Below, in pieces: positions 24,568 to 50,164 of a stretch of 64,000 bases of DNA. The notes under the pieces were generated by a model. That model did not search any database. It was given only the letters and a program-made list of their open reading frames with translations, and had not been told where the DNA came from. The first letter of the stretch is position 1, and every line of letters begins with the position of its first letter. Origin of the DNA: Sphaerolaimus hirsutus (taxonomy: Eukaryota > Nematoda > Chromadorea > Monhysterida > Sphaerolaimidae); the NCBI GenBank assembly GCA_964036195.1, contig OZ038452.1:21649785-21713784 (forward strand). Direction: 5' to 3'. Both the position numbers and the translations under genes were made by a program.

Positions 24568-25198
24568 CTACCTCTTTGAATGCATAGGTATTGCAATGCA
24601 TACGTATTGTATATTTACATGCATAAATGTAAATGTTGAATATCATACAATGTTTGTGTAGCATTTTACGCTTCCATTTGGTGGGGGAATAGACGGTATA
24701 GTGTGCCATTGCAAACCGTTATATAAAATCGGAAAGCACTTTCAGTCTGCGCTACTGAGAAAAGCTGCACGGTGGAAAACTAGCAGCTGCAGTAAATAGA
24801 TGCCGAGAGTTGCGAAAAGTCGAAAATAGAATAAATTTGGCTGGCATTGGCACACCTCGCCTCCAACACTACTTGCAGAACATCGCATCTTGTAGAAATT
24901 GTCTTTTTATAAATACTTACGTTTCAATCGAATGCTAGTTTTCTCATAGATGATATCGTTGGGGGGAATTATTTCTCGCGGAACAGGTAAATTCAATCGG
25001 GAATTTCGGCCTTCACCGAGGAACGTTTGATAGAAAGATGGCAGGCAAACGACGATAAGCTTACACAGGATTTACGACGTTTTCTAAACTAACAAAAAAT
25101 GTGGGTTTGAGGTCGATTCTTGAGTCCTCAATGAGATGAAGAAAGGGGTTCAAAAAGTTGCTATGCACAAAACCGTCTCATATAAAGAACGGAACATT
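24568..25198. other. Intergenic DNA, nothing recognised
   Basis: AT-rich sequence without a supportable gene or transposon terminus. Confidence 0.4.
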
Positions 25199-25420
25199 GG
25201 CTGCCCACACTCTAGTTGACACACGTGTGTCAACTCGTCTGTGCCAACTCAGATTTCGGCTTCACGTGGCGCAGAACGATCTTCCAATGCAACTGCCCCA
25301 ATATAGATTTTTCAACATTGCCGCAGGTGTATTTGGAGACCGCTCTGCGACACGCCAAGCCGAAATAAGAGTTGACACAGACCAGTTGACACGCAAGTGT
25401 CAACTAGTGTGTGGGCCGCC
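25199..25420. mobile_element. ACACTAGTT-family MITE
   Basis: The ends are GGCTGCCCACAC and GTGTGGGCCGCC, with ATT at 25196-25198 and 25421-25423. The interior matches the copy at 2291-2514 closely. Confidence 0.8.
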
Positions 25421-26046
25421 ATTACAGTCACAGTAAGTGTCCAGTGTACGCTGTGCCGCTCGCAGAGAGCACATGAAACCCACGAAACCAAGGACTACAC
25501 ATTTAGAAACGGCAACGTTATGAAACGTCCTTTGCTTCGTGTGCTTTTCAAAACACTGCACAATGTCGATAATAGCTGGCTAGATGTCGATCAAACCAAT
25601 TTCGAGCTGGCCATTATCGAAGTGCACCAATCACAATTTACCTAAATATGTTAATATAAACATATTCAAAATAAAACTTTATGAATGTAAAAAAATACAA
25701 ATGCAACAAAATTGAGACAACAGTCGGGGGGCAATGACGGCCGCAAAAAAAATAGCCCTGAAAAAGGACGTTATTTAAAAAAACGCTACCGCGTTCCGCC
25801 AGTGCCAGAAAATAAAATTTTAAAAAAGAATTGAAAGAATCGGTTCTGATTGCAATTGGCTAAAGTCGGCCGAAAAGAGTGTGCAACAAGTCGCGTTCGA
25901 CTATCGCACTCAACTTGAGTTGTCGTTGGTCGTAAATTTTTCTAATTTAAAAAAAGCAAGTTTTAAACAAGCTTTTGTTTTCTTTCATAACGGTGGGGCG
26001 ACAAACTCAGATAAGAGTGCAAGCAGTCAACGCGGTTAACAACAAT

Positions 26047-26268
26047 GTTGCCGCACACACTAGTTTACCAAATAACAAAAGAAAAACCTAAATTGGATGC
26101 TCGTAAATCAGCCTTGAAAGTATTTCAGTTTACCAGAATGACTGAGCACATCTTCGTCAACTGCAGTTGACAGACACCTAATTCTGATAAACTCAAATGC
26201 GTTCAAAGCCGATTCACGTGTTTACCAAAATCCGGGTTTACTGGCAGTAAACTAGTGTGCGCAACGCC
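26047..26268. mobile_element. ACACTAGTT-family MITE, TTTACC subfamily
   Basis: Inverted ends CCGCACACACTAGTTTACC and AGTAAACTAGTGTGCGCAAC, with AAT at 26044-26046 and 26269-26271. Confidence 0.72.
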
Positions 26269-26521
26269 AATATGTAGGAACCCACGTAAACAAATATCTA
26301 CACAAATTACACCTACTTATTTCGATACACTTAAACACAAGAGTATCGACGAGCAAAGATAAAATACGCACGCAACAAACACATTTAGTAAATAGTTATG
26401 CAAGTCAAAATTGTAGCAGGTGAGTAGTCGGCGGTGAACCGACATAAGCCCGTCAGCGAAGTCGACTGAGTGAATGTAGTGAGAAGCGTCTCGGCCGCGC
26501 GCCGCCGCCCGCATCCGTCCA

Positions 26522-38625
<12,104 letters not shown>

Positions 38626-41600
38626 CAGCAATGCACGCTATCGACTGGTAACAAGCGCCCGTCGACTGGCTAGCCCGAGCTGGTGGCCAGGCCGTGGTCG
38701 AGCCTCGTGTCGCTCCTGTGTGGGGGTGAGATCGATTGAGAGCTGTGATGGGGGTGAAAGCGTGTGCACCGGGGGTGCCGAGTGAAAAGTGACTGAAAGG
38801 GCGGCCGATGCGAACCGCCGCTGTGCACGTGAATACATAGTTGTCAAAGGAATCACGCTCGTAAAATCGTGTAGTATTTATACGTAATACGGCATGAATA
38901 ATGTACTAATCCTACCTGCATGTGAATATTCACATGCAAACGGGCTGTCACAAATGGAAAAGGAATAATAATAATATGCATGTATTAATCCGGACCGACC
39001 GCTACTACATGCATGAGTCGGTGTTCGGAAAAAGCAAATGACTCAGCGACATATTTATTCAACACCACGCATCCGCGTACACGTACTTATGTTATATACC
39101 TACTCGTACCTAATGTCAACAAGGTAACCTAGGGCACAAAGAGTGTAAATTTGGCATAGAATCACTTTGGGGGCGACATTGATAACCGAATACTTCCCGC
39201 TGGCAATCATGCAAGACAAAGCCGGTAAGAAAAGGAAGTAAATGTATACTTTTGAGAAATTAAACCTCACACACAAACGGAGTAGTGATTTCATGCAATG
39301 GGGCGGTTTGGCATTTCGTGAAAATAAAATTAATTAATATTTATGAAAAATTGGTGCAATTTTACATGATCCATTTTTTTACTCTGTTCATCCGAGATCT
39401 TAGCTTGGGTCGGTATCATAATTACACCCACAATTAGTCATGTATAATTTACAATCAAGGGTCATTTCATTAGTGTAGCATATATTGTCGCAGCGTTGTC
39501 ATTCGTCAAAGATCATTTTTTACTGCTACTACAAATTTAAATTAGCACGACAATGTCAGCACTAATGTCAGCATCAATAGAGGGTATAAAAAATTCGAAC
39601 ATTGAACGAAGGGAAAATTTCCAACCAACACGAAGGCATGGACCACCAAAACTTTTCCCACCTAACACCGCAAATTTCAGCCAAAGCAGCATGCATAAAT
39701 ACACACAGAAACCAGGGGCCAGTTCCGCCAGTGGAGAAGTGAGGATTAAAACGGCAAAAGCGAAGTGAATTGAGAAGTAAAGTGGCAAAAGCGAAGTGAA
39801 ATTACTTACCATTTTTATTATGTTACTTAGCTTTGCCATTTTACTTGCCATTTCCACTTGCAGAACTGGCACCAGAATAAAAAATATAGATAAAACCGTC
39901 CCCCAACGACCGACCTGAGTCCGCCATATGAAAGCACAGGACAAGGGATTACTTTGCAAATTATCAATTAATAACAGCCATAACAAAGACAAGATGGTCA
40001 GGTAAATCGATCGAAAATTTGGACAGGAACCGGGTGCCGCCTGGCAATCAAAAAAACGATAAATTTAAAAATAGTTTATCGGCCTATTAATATTGTTTAG
40101 CCAAGCGTCTCCGTGGTAGAGCTATTTAAGTTCTGTTAAGGGTAGGGGTAACTTAAAAAACGGCTTCACTCGTGCTGGGTGGGCTGCGAGACGGCAGGTA
40201 ACCAGTGAAATGGCCAAAGCGCCTCCGGTGTGACTCGAGGCCCGCTATGGTGGCCCCTAACGACCGCTGCGGCGGCAGCGACGACATCAAGACGCCCGGC
40301 AAAAAATCGACGGCGGCGCTAACGCGACTGCACTGGCGCCGCCGGTCCTTCCAACCGCGCATTAGCACCGGCACCGGCGGCATTCGCGAAAAAAACTACT
40401 GCCGCCACGCCGAGACAAGCGCCCAAACGGGTAGAAATTGCGCCGAGTATATATACCTAGCGAGCGGCGCGCGAATGGCCACCGCGGCCGAACTGCGGAG
40501 GCAGAAAGAAATGTGTTGGAAGGCTGGCGGCGCGTCACCTGTGCGCGCAGGTGAACGCCGCGGTAGTGAAACGTCAATTTGCACGCACACTTATTTGGCG
40601 TCGGCGGCGGGCCGAGTCGGTCGCGTCGCCGCGGCGTCGACGACCTATTTCCGCGCGTTTTGTACGTTTTGCCGTGCGTCGCGTTACAGGAAAGTTTCGC
40701 CACAGTGAAAACGCAATTACCGCGGCGTGATTACTTACAGATGCTCTCGATTTCAGGTGCCGAATTGGTTCTCTGCGATAAGAATCTGTGGAGCCGCGCG
40801 GCGACTCTACCTGCCGCCGCGCAAACTGGCTTTTGGTCGCCTCGCGGATGCAATTTTCATAGGAAATTCTCAAGGTCGGTTCGATTGTGATAAAACGCCC
40901 AGCGCAGGCACACGAGATTTTTTCATGTGTTGATTTTGCGCGCAACCGCGGCGAAAGAATATTTTTCGACAATATTTTTTTACTCGAATGATACGCGAGC
41001 AGAAATGCCCCGTAGATCGGGTGAGATAAATCGCATTTGACGTTATTTCACACCTGAAAGAACATGATTTTCGCCAGTGTTCCAGAGCAATTTTTTGCGA
41101 CAAAAACTGTCGCAATTATAAATAAAAAATCCCATTAAATCTTTTGACTCAAAAGCAATTACCCAGCTCTAAGCCGATCCGAGCCACACAGAACAGCGGA
41201 AAGAATTCTCGAAAGACGGAATCAACTATTAAATGCTTACTGAACGCTCGCCGCGTTCCCCGCAGTGCATTCAGGATTGCCCTGCTAAAATGCGCATTTT
41301 CACCTACGCGAAGGCTGCAGGCGCACTACCGTTTGAGTACCCCAAAAAGTGCGGCCCACCCTCGGGCCGGCTGCAGCGGCAGCGGATAGATGGACGGGCG
41401 GCGCGGCGGCGCGTAGTGAAAAAGCCAGCTGCGGCAAATCGGTGAAGCTACAAACTGCGAGCGGCCGCCGGTCGAGAAGCGAGACCTTTGCGCCTCACAA
41501 CCGGGTCCGGCCGCGAATTGTACCCACAAACAACGCTCGCGCGGCCGCGGCGCGCACACACCGCGAATGTACCCACACTACACTTAGCAAATATGAAAAC

Positions 41601-41710
41601 CGGGCAGAGGCACGCACCGGGGAGAGAGAATATCGGCCGCGCTAGGGGGGGTGGGGCGCGCTGCAAGGCCACAATGTGTGGCAGATTGCAGATGTTCGGT
41701 TAACAAGAGC
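38626..41710. other. DNA upstream of DYRK2; probable promoter region
   Basis: A strong GC- and CpG-rich block at 40200-41660 is the best candidate for the DYRK2 promoter or 5' UTR exon. TATATATA occurs at 40448-40455 but is palindromic and cannot be oriented. ORFs of up to 167 codons in this block, on both strands, match nothing I recognise. Confidence 0.4.
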
Positions 41711-43429
41711 AATGAATTGTTGATAAACAGAAATGGACTCAGGCAACCATATACTGAGCATTTGATACCCCATTATCATTATTCAATCTTATACTGAGCA
41801 TTTCCATAATCCAAAATATACCAAGATATTTTGTTTGCATTATTGATACTTAGGTTAAAGGTGAATTTTTTGCACTTTTTGATGCACATGTCATTATTTT
41901 TTAAGTGGAAAGCAAAATTGATCTATTTTGATACTCCCATTTCACTTTGATGCATTGTAATTTACAAAACTGTATTTCACATAAAATCATCTGGTAGGTT
42001 CTTTTCAAACAGTTTGTGAAATATTCAGAAAATGTCCATCATATTCAGTATTACTAATTGAGAAGTTGTATTATCAACATAGTAAACAGAATTTGTGAAT
42101 GGTATTCCAAATGTTGCTAAAGCATGAGAATTGATTAAGCAAGCACTCCTTGGTATCTTGGTGTTTTTAGATTGAGGGGCGGGGTAAAATTTTTATTTTT
42201 GGAGTAATGGAATGACACCATAAGTGCTAGAGTAGGCTAAAATACCACAATATACTGTATATACTCGAATAATTCCCCCTTGAATAATTCCCCCCTCAAA
42301 TAGTTCCCCCTGGAAAAAGTCTGACAAAAAAATTACTCCCAGGGGGATTATTCAAGTATATATATAGTATTCATGTAATGAGACATACATGTATGGTCTC
42401 AGACCCCCTATTGAGGGCATCTTATAAACAAAAAGTACACCAATGAAAGCAAGACCTTATATGATGACAAAATATTACTCACTTGTGCACACATTTTTTT
42501 TGCAACAAAAGCAAACAATTATTTACATCTTTTTTATGTCTCCCCCAGAACATATCCTTGCGTTATGACAGTGGGATAATAAAGTTGAACTAGAATAATG
42601 GTGAATGAACACGATGTTAAAAGCTACCGCCAGTAGTGGCACCGGACAGCTCGGGCGGCGGAGCGGGGAGCCGCGCCCGCGTCTAGTGCGAGAGGCGGCA
42701 GTGGCAGTTATCGATCGGGTGGGGCCCCAGTTTGACATTGGACAACGCGCGAGCAGGCGAGCGCATGCGTGAGCACACGCAGCGACGGCCGCTCATGAGT
42801 GCACGCACAAAGGCGCGCGCACACAATTCGCATGGGATCCCGGCCCGACAGCCCCACGGCACAATGCGTACGCCTCCCGGCGGCCATGAGAAACGGCGCC
42901 ACGTGTTTCCAATTCATAAATTAACGAGTCGGGGGTCGGCCGCTGATTACGTCCTGGTGTAGGGACACGATATGTGCAGTTGAACGATAATGAACGATGA
43001 AATTAGCTCGCACATCTGCCGACAACATAGAATCGAATCGCTCAACAAAACAAACCCACAAAGTCAAGCATGCATGAAGGGTTCTTAAGGTATCATATGT
43101 AGATCTTAAGGGTGAGTTAATTAGTCTGGGTCAGCGGTAACAAATTGGAACAATTTGGAACGCTCTACAGATCGAAATTTCCGATACTGGTAAATCTGTT
43201 TGGAACACATTTGAATCGATCATATTTAATGATATAAATATTTTGGAACCACGTCAACAGTAGTGAACGGAATCCTCATTCCGGTGAGCTCAAACGCATT
43301 CAAAGCTGATTTAACCGTTTCTGCTGTAAACAAGTATGCTTTTGCTCATTAGCGCGAAGTACGAAGAAGCACGCTCGGCGTTTCCCATTTAGTTTCAGAG
43401 GGGTTCACCCACTCTAAACATACGGTTCA
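41711..43429. other. Intergenic DNA, no gene recognised
   Basis: AT-rich to 42250, then a short CCGTATATCCTCGAATAA-type palindrome at 42257-42366, then a GC-rich block at 42620-42950 with no identifiable exon. Confidence 0.4.
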
Positions 43430-43870
43430 CTCTGACATAACGTGAATCTGACATGCCACACGCCATGAAGTGTCAAGGCGAGTATCAAATCTCGTGTAAA
43501 AGGTTTAAATAAAATAATATAAAATTTCGTGTAAAATAGGTAATAAGATTTTATTAAAAAACTTTTGACATATGCATGACAATTGATGTGTGACATTTGA
43601 CACTTTACTTTATACTTTACAATATGCGGTAGTTGCACCAGGATTAATGACATTTTGAATTTGAATTTATGGCTAGATTTTTTATCTGCAAATGAAATTC
43701 AGTTTAGACTGGGTTTTGTCAAAAGAGGCATTACATAAATGCACGCCCGGTAGTTGCACTGGAGAAATGCATTGCTGCACATATGGCACATGCATCGGGC
43801 ATGTCAGATTCATGTTACCTATGTCAGAGTTGTCAGTTTCACGTTATAAATTCACGGTGGATGTATTTAT
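43430..43870. repeat. Diverged TGACAT/ACATG inverted repeat
   Basis: Arms TCTGACATAACGTGAATC and GTCAGATTCATGTTAC are imperfectly inverted and recall the foldback at 31139-31602. Confidence 0.4.
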
Positions 43871-44015
43871 GTCACACTCGTTCCAGAGTTAGGGCGCCCC
43901 GCGCGGGCCGCGCCGCAACGTAAATGCAATATGAGCACGGGCACATGAAGTTGAAAGAGGCAGAGCAGCAGCCTAGCTGAAGCCAAGCACATGACCAGTG
44001 CTGTGATAGACTAGG

Positions 44016-44354
44016 CATACCGTACTTCTTCCAATAGTACGGAATACCTCCAATAGAACGGCACCTCCAATAGAACGGCAGATAGAAATTACGTTGGAAG
44101 AGCGCCAAAACACACAAAAAATATGAAAATGGATGGTGAGAATGTTCAAAGTGTTCAAATAGATATGAAACTTCAAATTGATGCTCTGATGTCAAAATAT
44201 TGATCAAGTTAATTCAAAATAAATTAAATAATGTTCAAATAAAAAATGTGTGAAAAATTTCTACAAAATAGAACGCCACCTCCACTAGAACTGCAGGCAA
44301 AAAAGTTGACGAAAAAAATAGAACGACGCTCTTCTAATAGAAGAAATACGGTAT
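44016..44354. mobile_element. MITE with CCGTATTTCTTCTAATAGAACGGC ends
   Basis: The ends are TACCGTACTTCTTCCAATAG and CTAATAGAAGAAATACGGTA. This is the second full copy of the element at 17517-17915, in inverted order relative to the conserved GATGCTCTGATRTYAAAATATTG block. Confidence 0.65.
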
Positions 44355-44614
44355 AAGGAGGTAGCCTGCAGGGTGCCGCATTCGCTTTCCGCTGCCACGT
44401 AGATGACATGCTTCACGACGGGGTACTAAAAAATAAAATTAAAACATCAGGCAAGCAGCGAATTATCATTTTTGTTCCAACACGCCGCTGTGACGCCAGA
44501 TTACGCGGATAATCCCTTCTCAGCATATCTGAGAGATGTATTCTGTTCGCGTTCAGCCGTTCATGTGCCAAATCCTGACAAAGCCATGAACGTCACACGC
44601 AATTGCAACGCAGA

Positions 44615-45095
44615 GTTGTTTTAATTACTGAACTTTTTTAAAAGTATGTGTAAATGTAAGTATTTATTTTTTACTCACCAAAAAGTATAGAGAGCGTAAA
44701 ATACTTTTTGACTCGTACTCATGCGTAAATGTGAGTAGAATACTTTTTTCCGGGAAAATGTAAAAGTGAGTACTTTTCCCACGGAAAACGTAAAAAGCTA
44801 CTACTTATAGATGTAAAAGTGAGTTTTACAATGGAAGACATAATGGATGTCGTTTTTTATTTATTATTTAGTCTTTTTTCAAGAAAAATTATATGATTTC
44901 TTCAAAGTTTCTTATTTAAGCAACAGAAAGGGTGGTTAAAGCAACAAAAAATACATTTTCTCTGCGCGCGTGTACTTTTAAAGTGTACGCGTAAAAGTGA
45001 GTACATGACTTTTTATAAAAGTATATGTAAATTTATTTACCGCGTACTTGCGTACGCGTATTTTTCGAGTAAATCTATGTACATTTTAACAACTG
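44615..45095 (-). mobile_element. TAAACGTAAATACG-family repeat
   Basis: It runs from CAGAGTTGTTTTAATTACTG to CATTTTAACAACTGTG, with internal GAAAACGTAAAA units. The orientation is as in the 18911-19424 copy. Confidence 0.6.
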
Positions 45096-45165
45096 TGTTG
45101 CAACGTTGCAGGATAATCCCCGAAGTGGCCGTGGACAACAACAATGTCGCTGTAAATTAGCTTAA

Positions 45166-46342
45166 TAAACACCTTCCCGGTCATGTCCGGCACCCATTTT
45201 TTGATTTTACGCTTTACATCCTATCCACAGTTCTAGGGCGCCCCAGAGGCTGAAACTTGGGGTAGATATTGGCGCAACCCCCCTCTACTTCGCATGAATT
45301 GGAGGGGTCGCGGCGACCCCTCTCAGGGTGGGTCGCCCTAAGTGCAAATTTTTTTTTGGCTTTTTTGGTGTCCCACAGCAGGTCCGGCACCCGCTGATTT
45401 CTGAGCTGTGGGAGGAGTATAAATCTAAAATTTTGGGGATTTGTTACCAACACCACTCCCCTACTGTACACTATTCAAAAATGTGAAATTTATGTGAAAA
45501 ATTTCTCAAAAATTCGCTATTCTCTAAAAAAACACCACTCCCCAATAGATAGATGACAAAAAATTAACTTTTTGGAACTTTTTTATTCGACACTTGAAGA
45601 GATGGTTTATGATACTTTAAAGGGAAGGGCTTGATGTTTAAAGTTACGTAAAGAACCATACCTCTAAAATGCCTGCATTGCAAAATTTATTTGGGGGGAA
45701 TTTCAAAGTGTAAATTTTGTAAATTTTTGTTCCTGCAATGATGTCATTATGATGTCATTATGATGTCATAAAATTCGCCCTAAGTAAATTTTGTAATGCA
45801 GGCATTTTAGAGGTATGGTTCTTTACAAAACTTTAAACATCAAACCGTTCCCTTTAAAGTATCGTAAACCATCTCTTCAAGTGTCTAATAAAAAAGTTCC
45901 AAAAAGTGACTTTTTTCTCATCCATCTATTGGGGAGTGGTGTTTTTTTGCAAATTTTTGAATTATTGAATTTTGAATAATTTGCGAATAAGCGAATTTTT
46001 GAGGAAATTTTTCACATTTATGTCACATTATTGAATCGTGTATAGTAGGGGAGTGGTGTAGGTAACACATCTCCAAAATTTTAGATTCATACCCCTCCCA
46101 CAGCTCAGAAATCAGCGGGTGCCGGACCTGCTGTGGGACACCAAAAAAGCCAAAAAACATTTGGCACTTAGGGCGACCCACCCTGGGAGGGGTCGCCGCG
46201 ACCCCCCAAATTCATGCGAAGTAGAGGGGGTTGCGCCAATATCTCCCCCAAGTTTCAGCCTCTGGGGTGCTCTAGAACTGGGGATAGGATGTAAGAAGTA
46301 AAATCAAAAAATGGGTGCCGGACGTGACCGGGAAGGTGTTTA
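45166..46342. mobile_element. Large foldback element, 1.18 kb near-perfect palindrome
   Basis: Left arm AAACACCTTCCCGGTCATG and right arm CGTGACCGGGAAGGTGTTT extend inward as inverted copies for several hundred bases, around a centre near 45720-45770 with tandem ATGATGTCATT. A TA dinucleotide flanks each end. No transposase ORF. Confidence 0.8.
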
Positions 46343-46581
46343 ATACAGAAGCCGTCGCTTCGAATGACGTACAAGTAAGAAAAAATAAAACAAAATTTCC
46401 CTAAAGACAATCCTTTACTTTCATTGGGACTGCGATTTTCAACACGGTGTTCCGCGAAATTTGTCACGGGTACGTCAAACGTAACGGTCACATGTAATTA
46501 ACAATCATTGTCATGTCTGTCTATCGACCTGAACGCACCTGCCTATGGCGTAAACGAATCCCACAAATTAAATAAATACAT

Positions 46582-47990
46582 GGTCCGGCTGAAGTCCCCG
46601 GGCAGTGCTCGCCATTTGCGCTGGGGTAAGCTACGGTCATAAAATTTTGACAGGTTGAGATCTCAGGTGTTTTGAGTTTTCACCTAAAATTTTACCCCTC
46701 TAGCTCCACCCACTGCGGAACTGTGGCGGTTACAATTTCGATCATTTTGTACTGATGTACAACTGGTGCTCTAGCTGAATGCTGCTTTAAGTTGTGATCA
46801 TGAAACTTTGGCTAGTGTAAGCCACCAGTGTTGGCAATGTGCTGATAGTATTCAACACTTTCATCAACATCATTGCTATTAAGGTAAAATGAATATGCAG
46901 ATCAGGGTGATGTGCAAGAAACATGCAAAATGCATCCTGTATTAAGACTTGGCTATTTTGAGGATAGGCAGAAATGAATTTCGTAGTTAGAGTAGTGACA
47001 GTAATGACAATATGGACTAGGCTTATGATATCATAGCTAATGTTGGTTAGTGCTGGCACATTACCAACACTGGTGGCTCACACTAGCCAAAGTTTGATGA
47101 TCACAACTAGGGTTGGAACAAAAACGTTTTTTTAATAAAAAAACGTTTTTTTTTATTATGAAAAACGTTTTTTTTTTAAGCTCCCAGATATGACCTAGTG
47201 TCAACATATGACCATATAATGGCTGACAGGTATATCAGACAGTGGCAATACTCTGTGATGTTAAATATGACCATATAATGGCTGTGGAGCCATGGGATAG
47301 CATAATAAGTGGTGATTTGTGTCAAAAATATCCATTTTTTTGTCAACATGTTCGTATATCGGCTTATACTAAAAAGGTTTGTGACTTCAAGTGAAGTTTG
47401 GCACGGAATAGTGATCAAACAAGGTTATAAAAGGAGGTTGTTACTTTGGGAGTGATGTTACACACTGTGGAGGAAGCACGTTACCTCAATATTATATACT
47501 ACAGCAACATGACGGCTTATTAACCCATGGTAGCACATAGAAATGCATGAGTTGATACTAAAAATGCTACAAAACCAATGAAAACTACCACTAATGTCAA
47601 TTTGTGTGTGAAATTGCGCGCTTGCGCGCAAAAATTTTGCAAAATACCTAGTGCTTAGTACTAAAAATTTCAGCCGATGTTTTTAAATAAAAACAACATT
47701 TCGGACGTCATGTTTTTTTTAAAAAAAACGTTTGAAAAAAATACGTTTAAAAAAAACATCGGCCAACCCTAATCACAACTTGAGCAGCATTGAGCTTGAG
47801 CACCATTTGTACATCAGTACAAAATGACCAAAATTGTAACCCCCACAGTTCCGCAGTGGATGGGGCTAGAGGGGTAAAATTTTAGGCGAAAACTCAAAAC
47901 ACCTGATATGTGAACCTGTCAAAATTTTATGACCATAGCTTACCCCTAGCGCGAATGGAGAGCACTGCCCGGGGACTTTTCAGCCGGACT
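46582..47990. mobile_element. Foldback element with CCGGCTGAAGTCC arms, interrupted
   Basis: Arms GGTCCGGCTGAAGTCCCCGG and CCGGGGACTTTTCAGCCGGA are inverted. The flanks are AAATACAT (46574-46581) and AAGTACAT (47991-47998). A hAT-like MITE is inserted at 47108-47771. Confidence 0.75.
47108..47771 (+). mobile_element. hAT-like MITE, family 1, complete, nested
   Basis: The ends are TAGGGTTGG and CCAACCCTA, with a perfect 8-bp duplication ATCACAAC at 47100-47107 and 47772-47779. It is highly similar to 5362-6026. Confidence 0.92.
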
Positions 47991-47999
47991 AAGTACATA

Positions 48000-48660
48000 C
48001 ATCCATAAATGCAAGCGTGATAGATAAAAGAGCCAGCTAAGCTATGAAGCAGGATGCAAAGCCTGAAACTGGATAGCGGTGGCATAGTGTACAAAACATC
48101 TAATTAAAATACCTACATTTAAATATATGGCACTATGCACTCACAAAAACTACAATTGAACATGCCCACTGCTGCAAGCAGCACCTTCCCAATCTAAACA
48201 CGTTGGTAGCTTTAAGGATCCCACGCGAGTGTACACCATGTAGTAGGTTAAAACAGTTGGGTGGGCGTGGCTCCGTGGGCATCCCAGTCCGAGGCGGCCG
48301 GCTACCATGGCAACGGGCACGTGTGGTCCCCGTTCGACAGTTACACTCAGCCGCCATTGACGACCCATTAAACTCACTCTGTTGGTAACCCAGTGGGCTA
48401 GAGTGTACATTACGCGCACCTGCTTTACCTGCGTACGGGGAATGTCTTCACGCATGCGGCGCTGTGTGAGCTTTTAGTTTGAGGCATGCGCACGTGAAGC
48501 CTACACATGAAGCTTTCGAACATAAAAGCGATGTAATGCAACAGAAAGTAAATATAGAACTATTAAATAAGTATGAACATAAATACATAGCAACACACAC
48601 AATATTGATATGATGGCAAAATGAGTGATACAAAACACAGAACATGGAGATGAGAAGCCA
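48000..48660. other. Intergenic DNA, nothing recognised
   Basis: Short ORFs only, with no family resemblance or splice support. Confidence 0.4.
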
Positions 48661-48663
48661 AAT

Positions 48664-49032
48664 ACCGTATATCCTCGAATAAGCCCCACCTCGAATAAAA
48701 CCTCTTCTGATGGGTAAGAAAGATGTAAAATATACTTTTAAAAAATTACAAAATTTTGTAAAAATTCAGTTTTAATTTGCGGTTGGTATTCAGTAGTATT
48801 GATTTTATTGCATCAATTACCTATAGAATAATGTTTTATGAATCTTATCTTATTTTATCCCACCTTATGTTTTATGAATCTAATTGCCCCCATTTTTAAT
48901 TACGCAGTAAATCGATCATTAATTTTATGGAAAATTCTGATGGAAAAACTCCTCCCTCGAATAACTTCCCAGTCTAAAGTCTGACGAAAAAAAACTCCCC
49001 TGGAGACCTATTCGATGATATGAAGACGGTAC
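48664..49032. mobile_element. CCGTATATCCTCGAATAA-family element
   Basis: It starts TACCGTATATCCTCGAATAAG and ends CTATTCGATGATATGAAGACGGTA. The interior is AT-rich with CTCCCTCGAATAACTTCCC near the right end. Confidence 0.55.
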
Positions 49033-49269
49033 ATTCCAGAAGAAAATAAGTATTATTAAGAGAGGCGAGAGCAGGGTTGGATAATTTGTGAAATAGACCA
49101 GGATCAAATGAGGTATGATCCAGTTCCGAGTAAAATGTTTTCCCGTGAAATTTTACTTCAATAATATTTACTTCACACATAAATGAACGGGGTCGTATTT
49201 TATTTTCAAAGCCTTTTTAAATGATAACAGGATCGAATGCGTAAATCAGTTCACCCGATCTCGACATTC

Positions 49270-49590
49270 TAAGTGGTGATTACTGACAAAAACAAACAAA
49301 CAATTTTTATACGGACTTGAAGCATATACTAAATAGGTATCACGTTTTGTCAAATGTTTGTGACAAGTGAAATTGGACAAGGAACGGTGCTAAATAATTT
49401 CTGAAAAGGAGTTAAATACATTGAGAGTGATGTTCCCTACCCCATAAGCACGTGGAAGAAAGTTGGCTCATATCTTATATGCTGCACTAACATATCACAG
49501 CTTATTATTATGCAGTAGCAGGGATAAATGGAATATTGCCCACAAAAAATTGACAAAACCAATGAAAGCAACCCTCCAATGGTAATGTGG
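49270..49590 (+). mobile_element. Old, decayed copy of hAT-like MITE family 1
   Basis: Collinear but diverged matches to 317-781 (AAGTGGTGATT, TTCTGAAAAGGAGTTA, CATATCACAGCTTATTA, CAAAACCAATGAAAGCAACC). Termini are lost. Confidence 0.5.
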
Positions 49591-49674
49591 CATTAAATTC
49601 AACAAATATTATATGTTTTACAATAGGTTGTTAGCCCAAACAACAGGAAATGGTGATGCATGCTGTGCAGGGGT

Positions 49675-50160
49675 AGTCCAGATTTTGACCCTTAATGGAG
49701 TTAGATAAATAGCAAATCGCTCCTACGGAGGAATGGATGATTAAATTTTTTATTTATTTTTTTTGGGGGGGGGGTTTGCGGTGGTTTAAAGATATATACC
49801 TCTTCAAGGTGTAGAAGGCAGAAAGGTGAAAAAATCGCTAAAAATTGGTGTAAAATAGCTCAAAATATGCATAAAAAAGTACGTGTAGTACAAAAATAGC
49901 AAAGGTGAAAATCAATAAAAATGAATGAAAATTATTGATTTTGAGCAAAGATAGGGGTCAATTTTCTCCAAAAAAACCCACCTGATATATAGATAGCTCG
50001 CCGATTTGGGAGGTACAGGGGGTGGGGTTAAGGGGAAAGACGCCAAAAAAGTGCCTCCGGTATAGATAGATACATAGCTGAGCGGCCTCCGGGATAGCTA
50101 GGTAACTCGGCGTTTTAGGGAGGGGGTAACCCCCACCCAACCCCCCTGCCCTACCCCTAA
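49675..50160 (-). repeat. CTATCTATC / GGAGGCAAA repeat, inverted copy
   Basis: Same order of blocks as 4735-5235, with more divergence. Confidence 0.5.
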
Positions 50161-50164
50161 TGCT

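Noticed and set aside
39537..39992. 151-codon minus-strand ORF with hydrophobic runs
   Set aside because: Part of it translates a short AAGTGGCAAAAGCGAAGTG repeat. No known membrane-protein signature.
40205..40708. 167-codon ORF upstream of DYRK2
   Set aside because: No family resemblance. CpG-rich DNA is open on both strands here.
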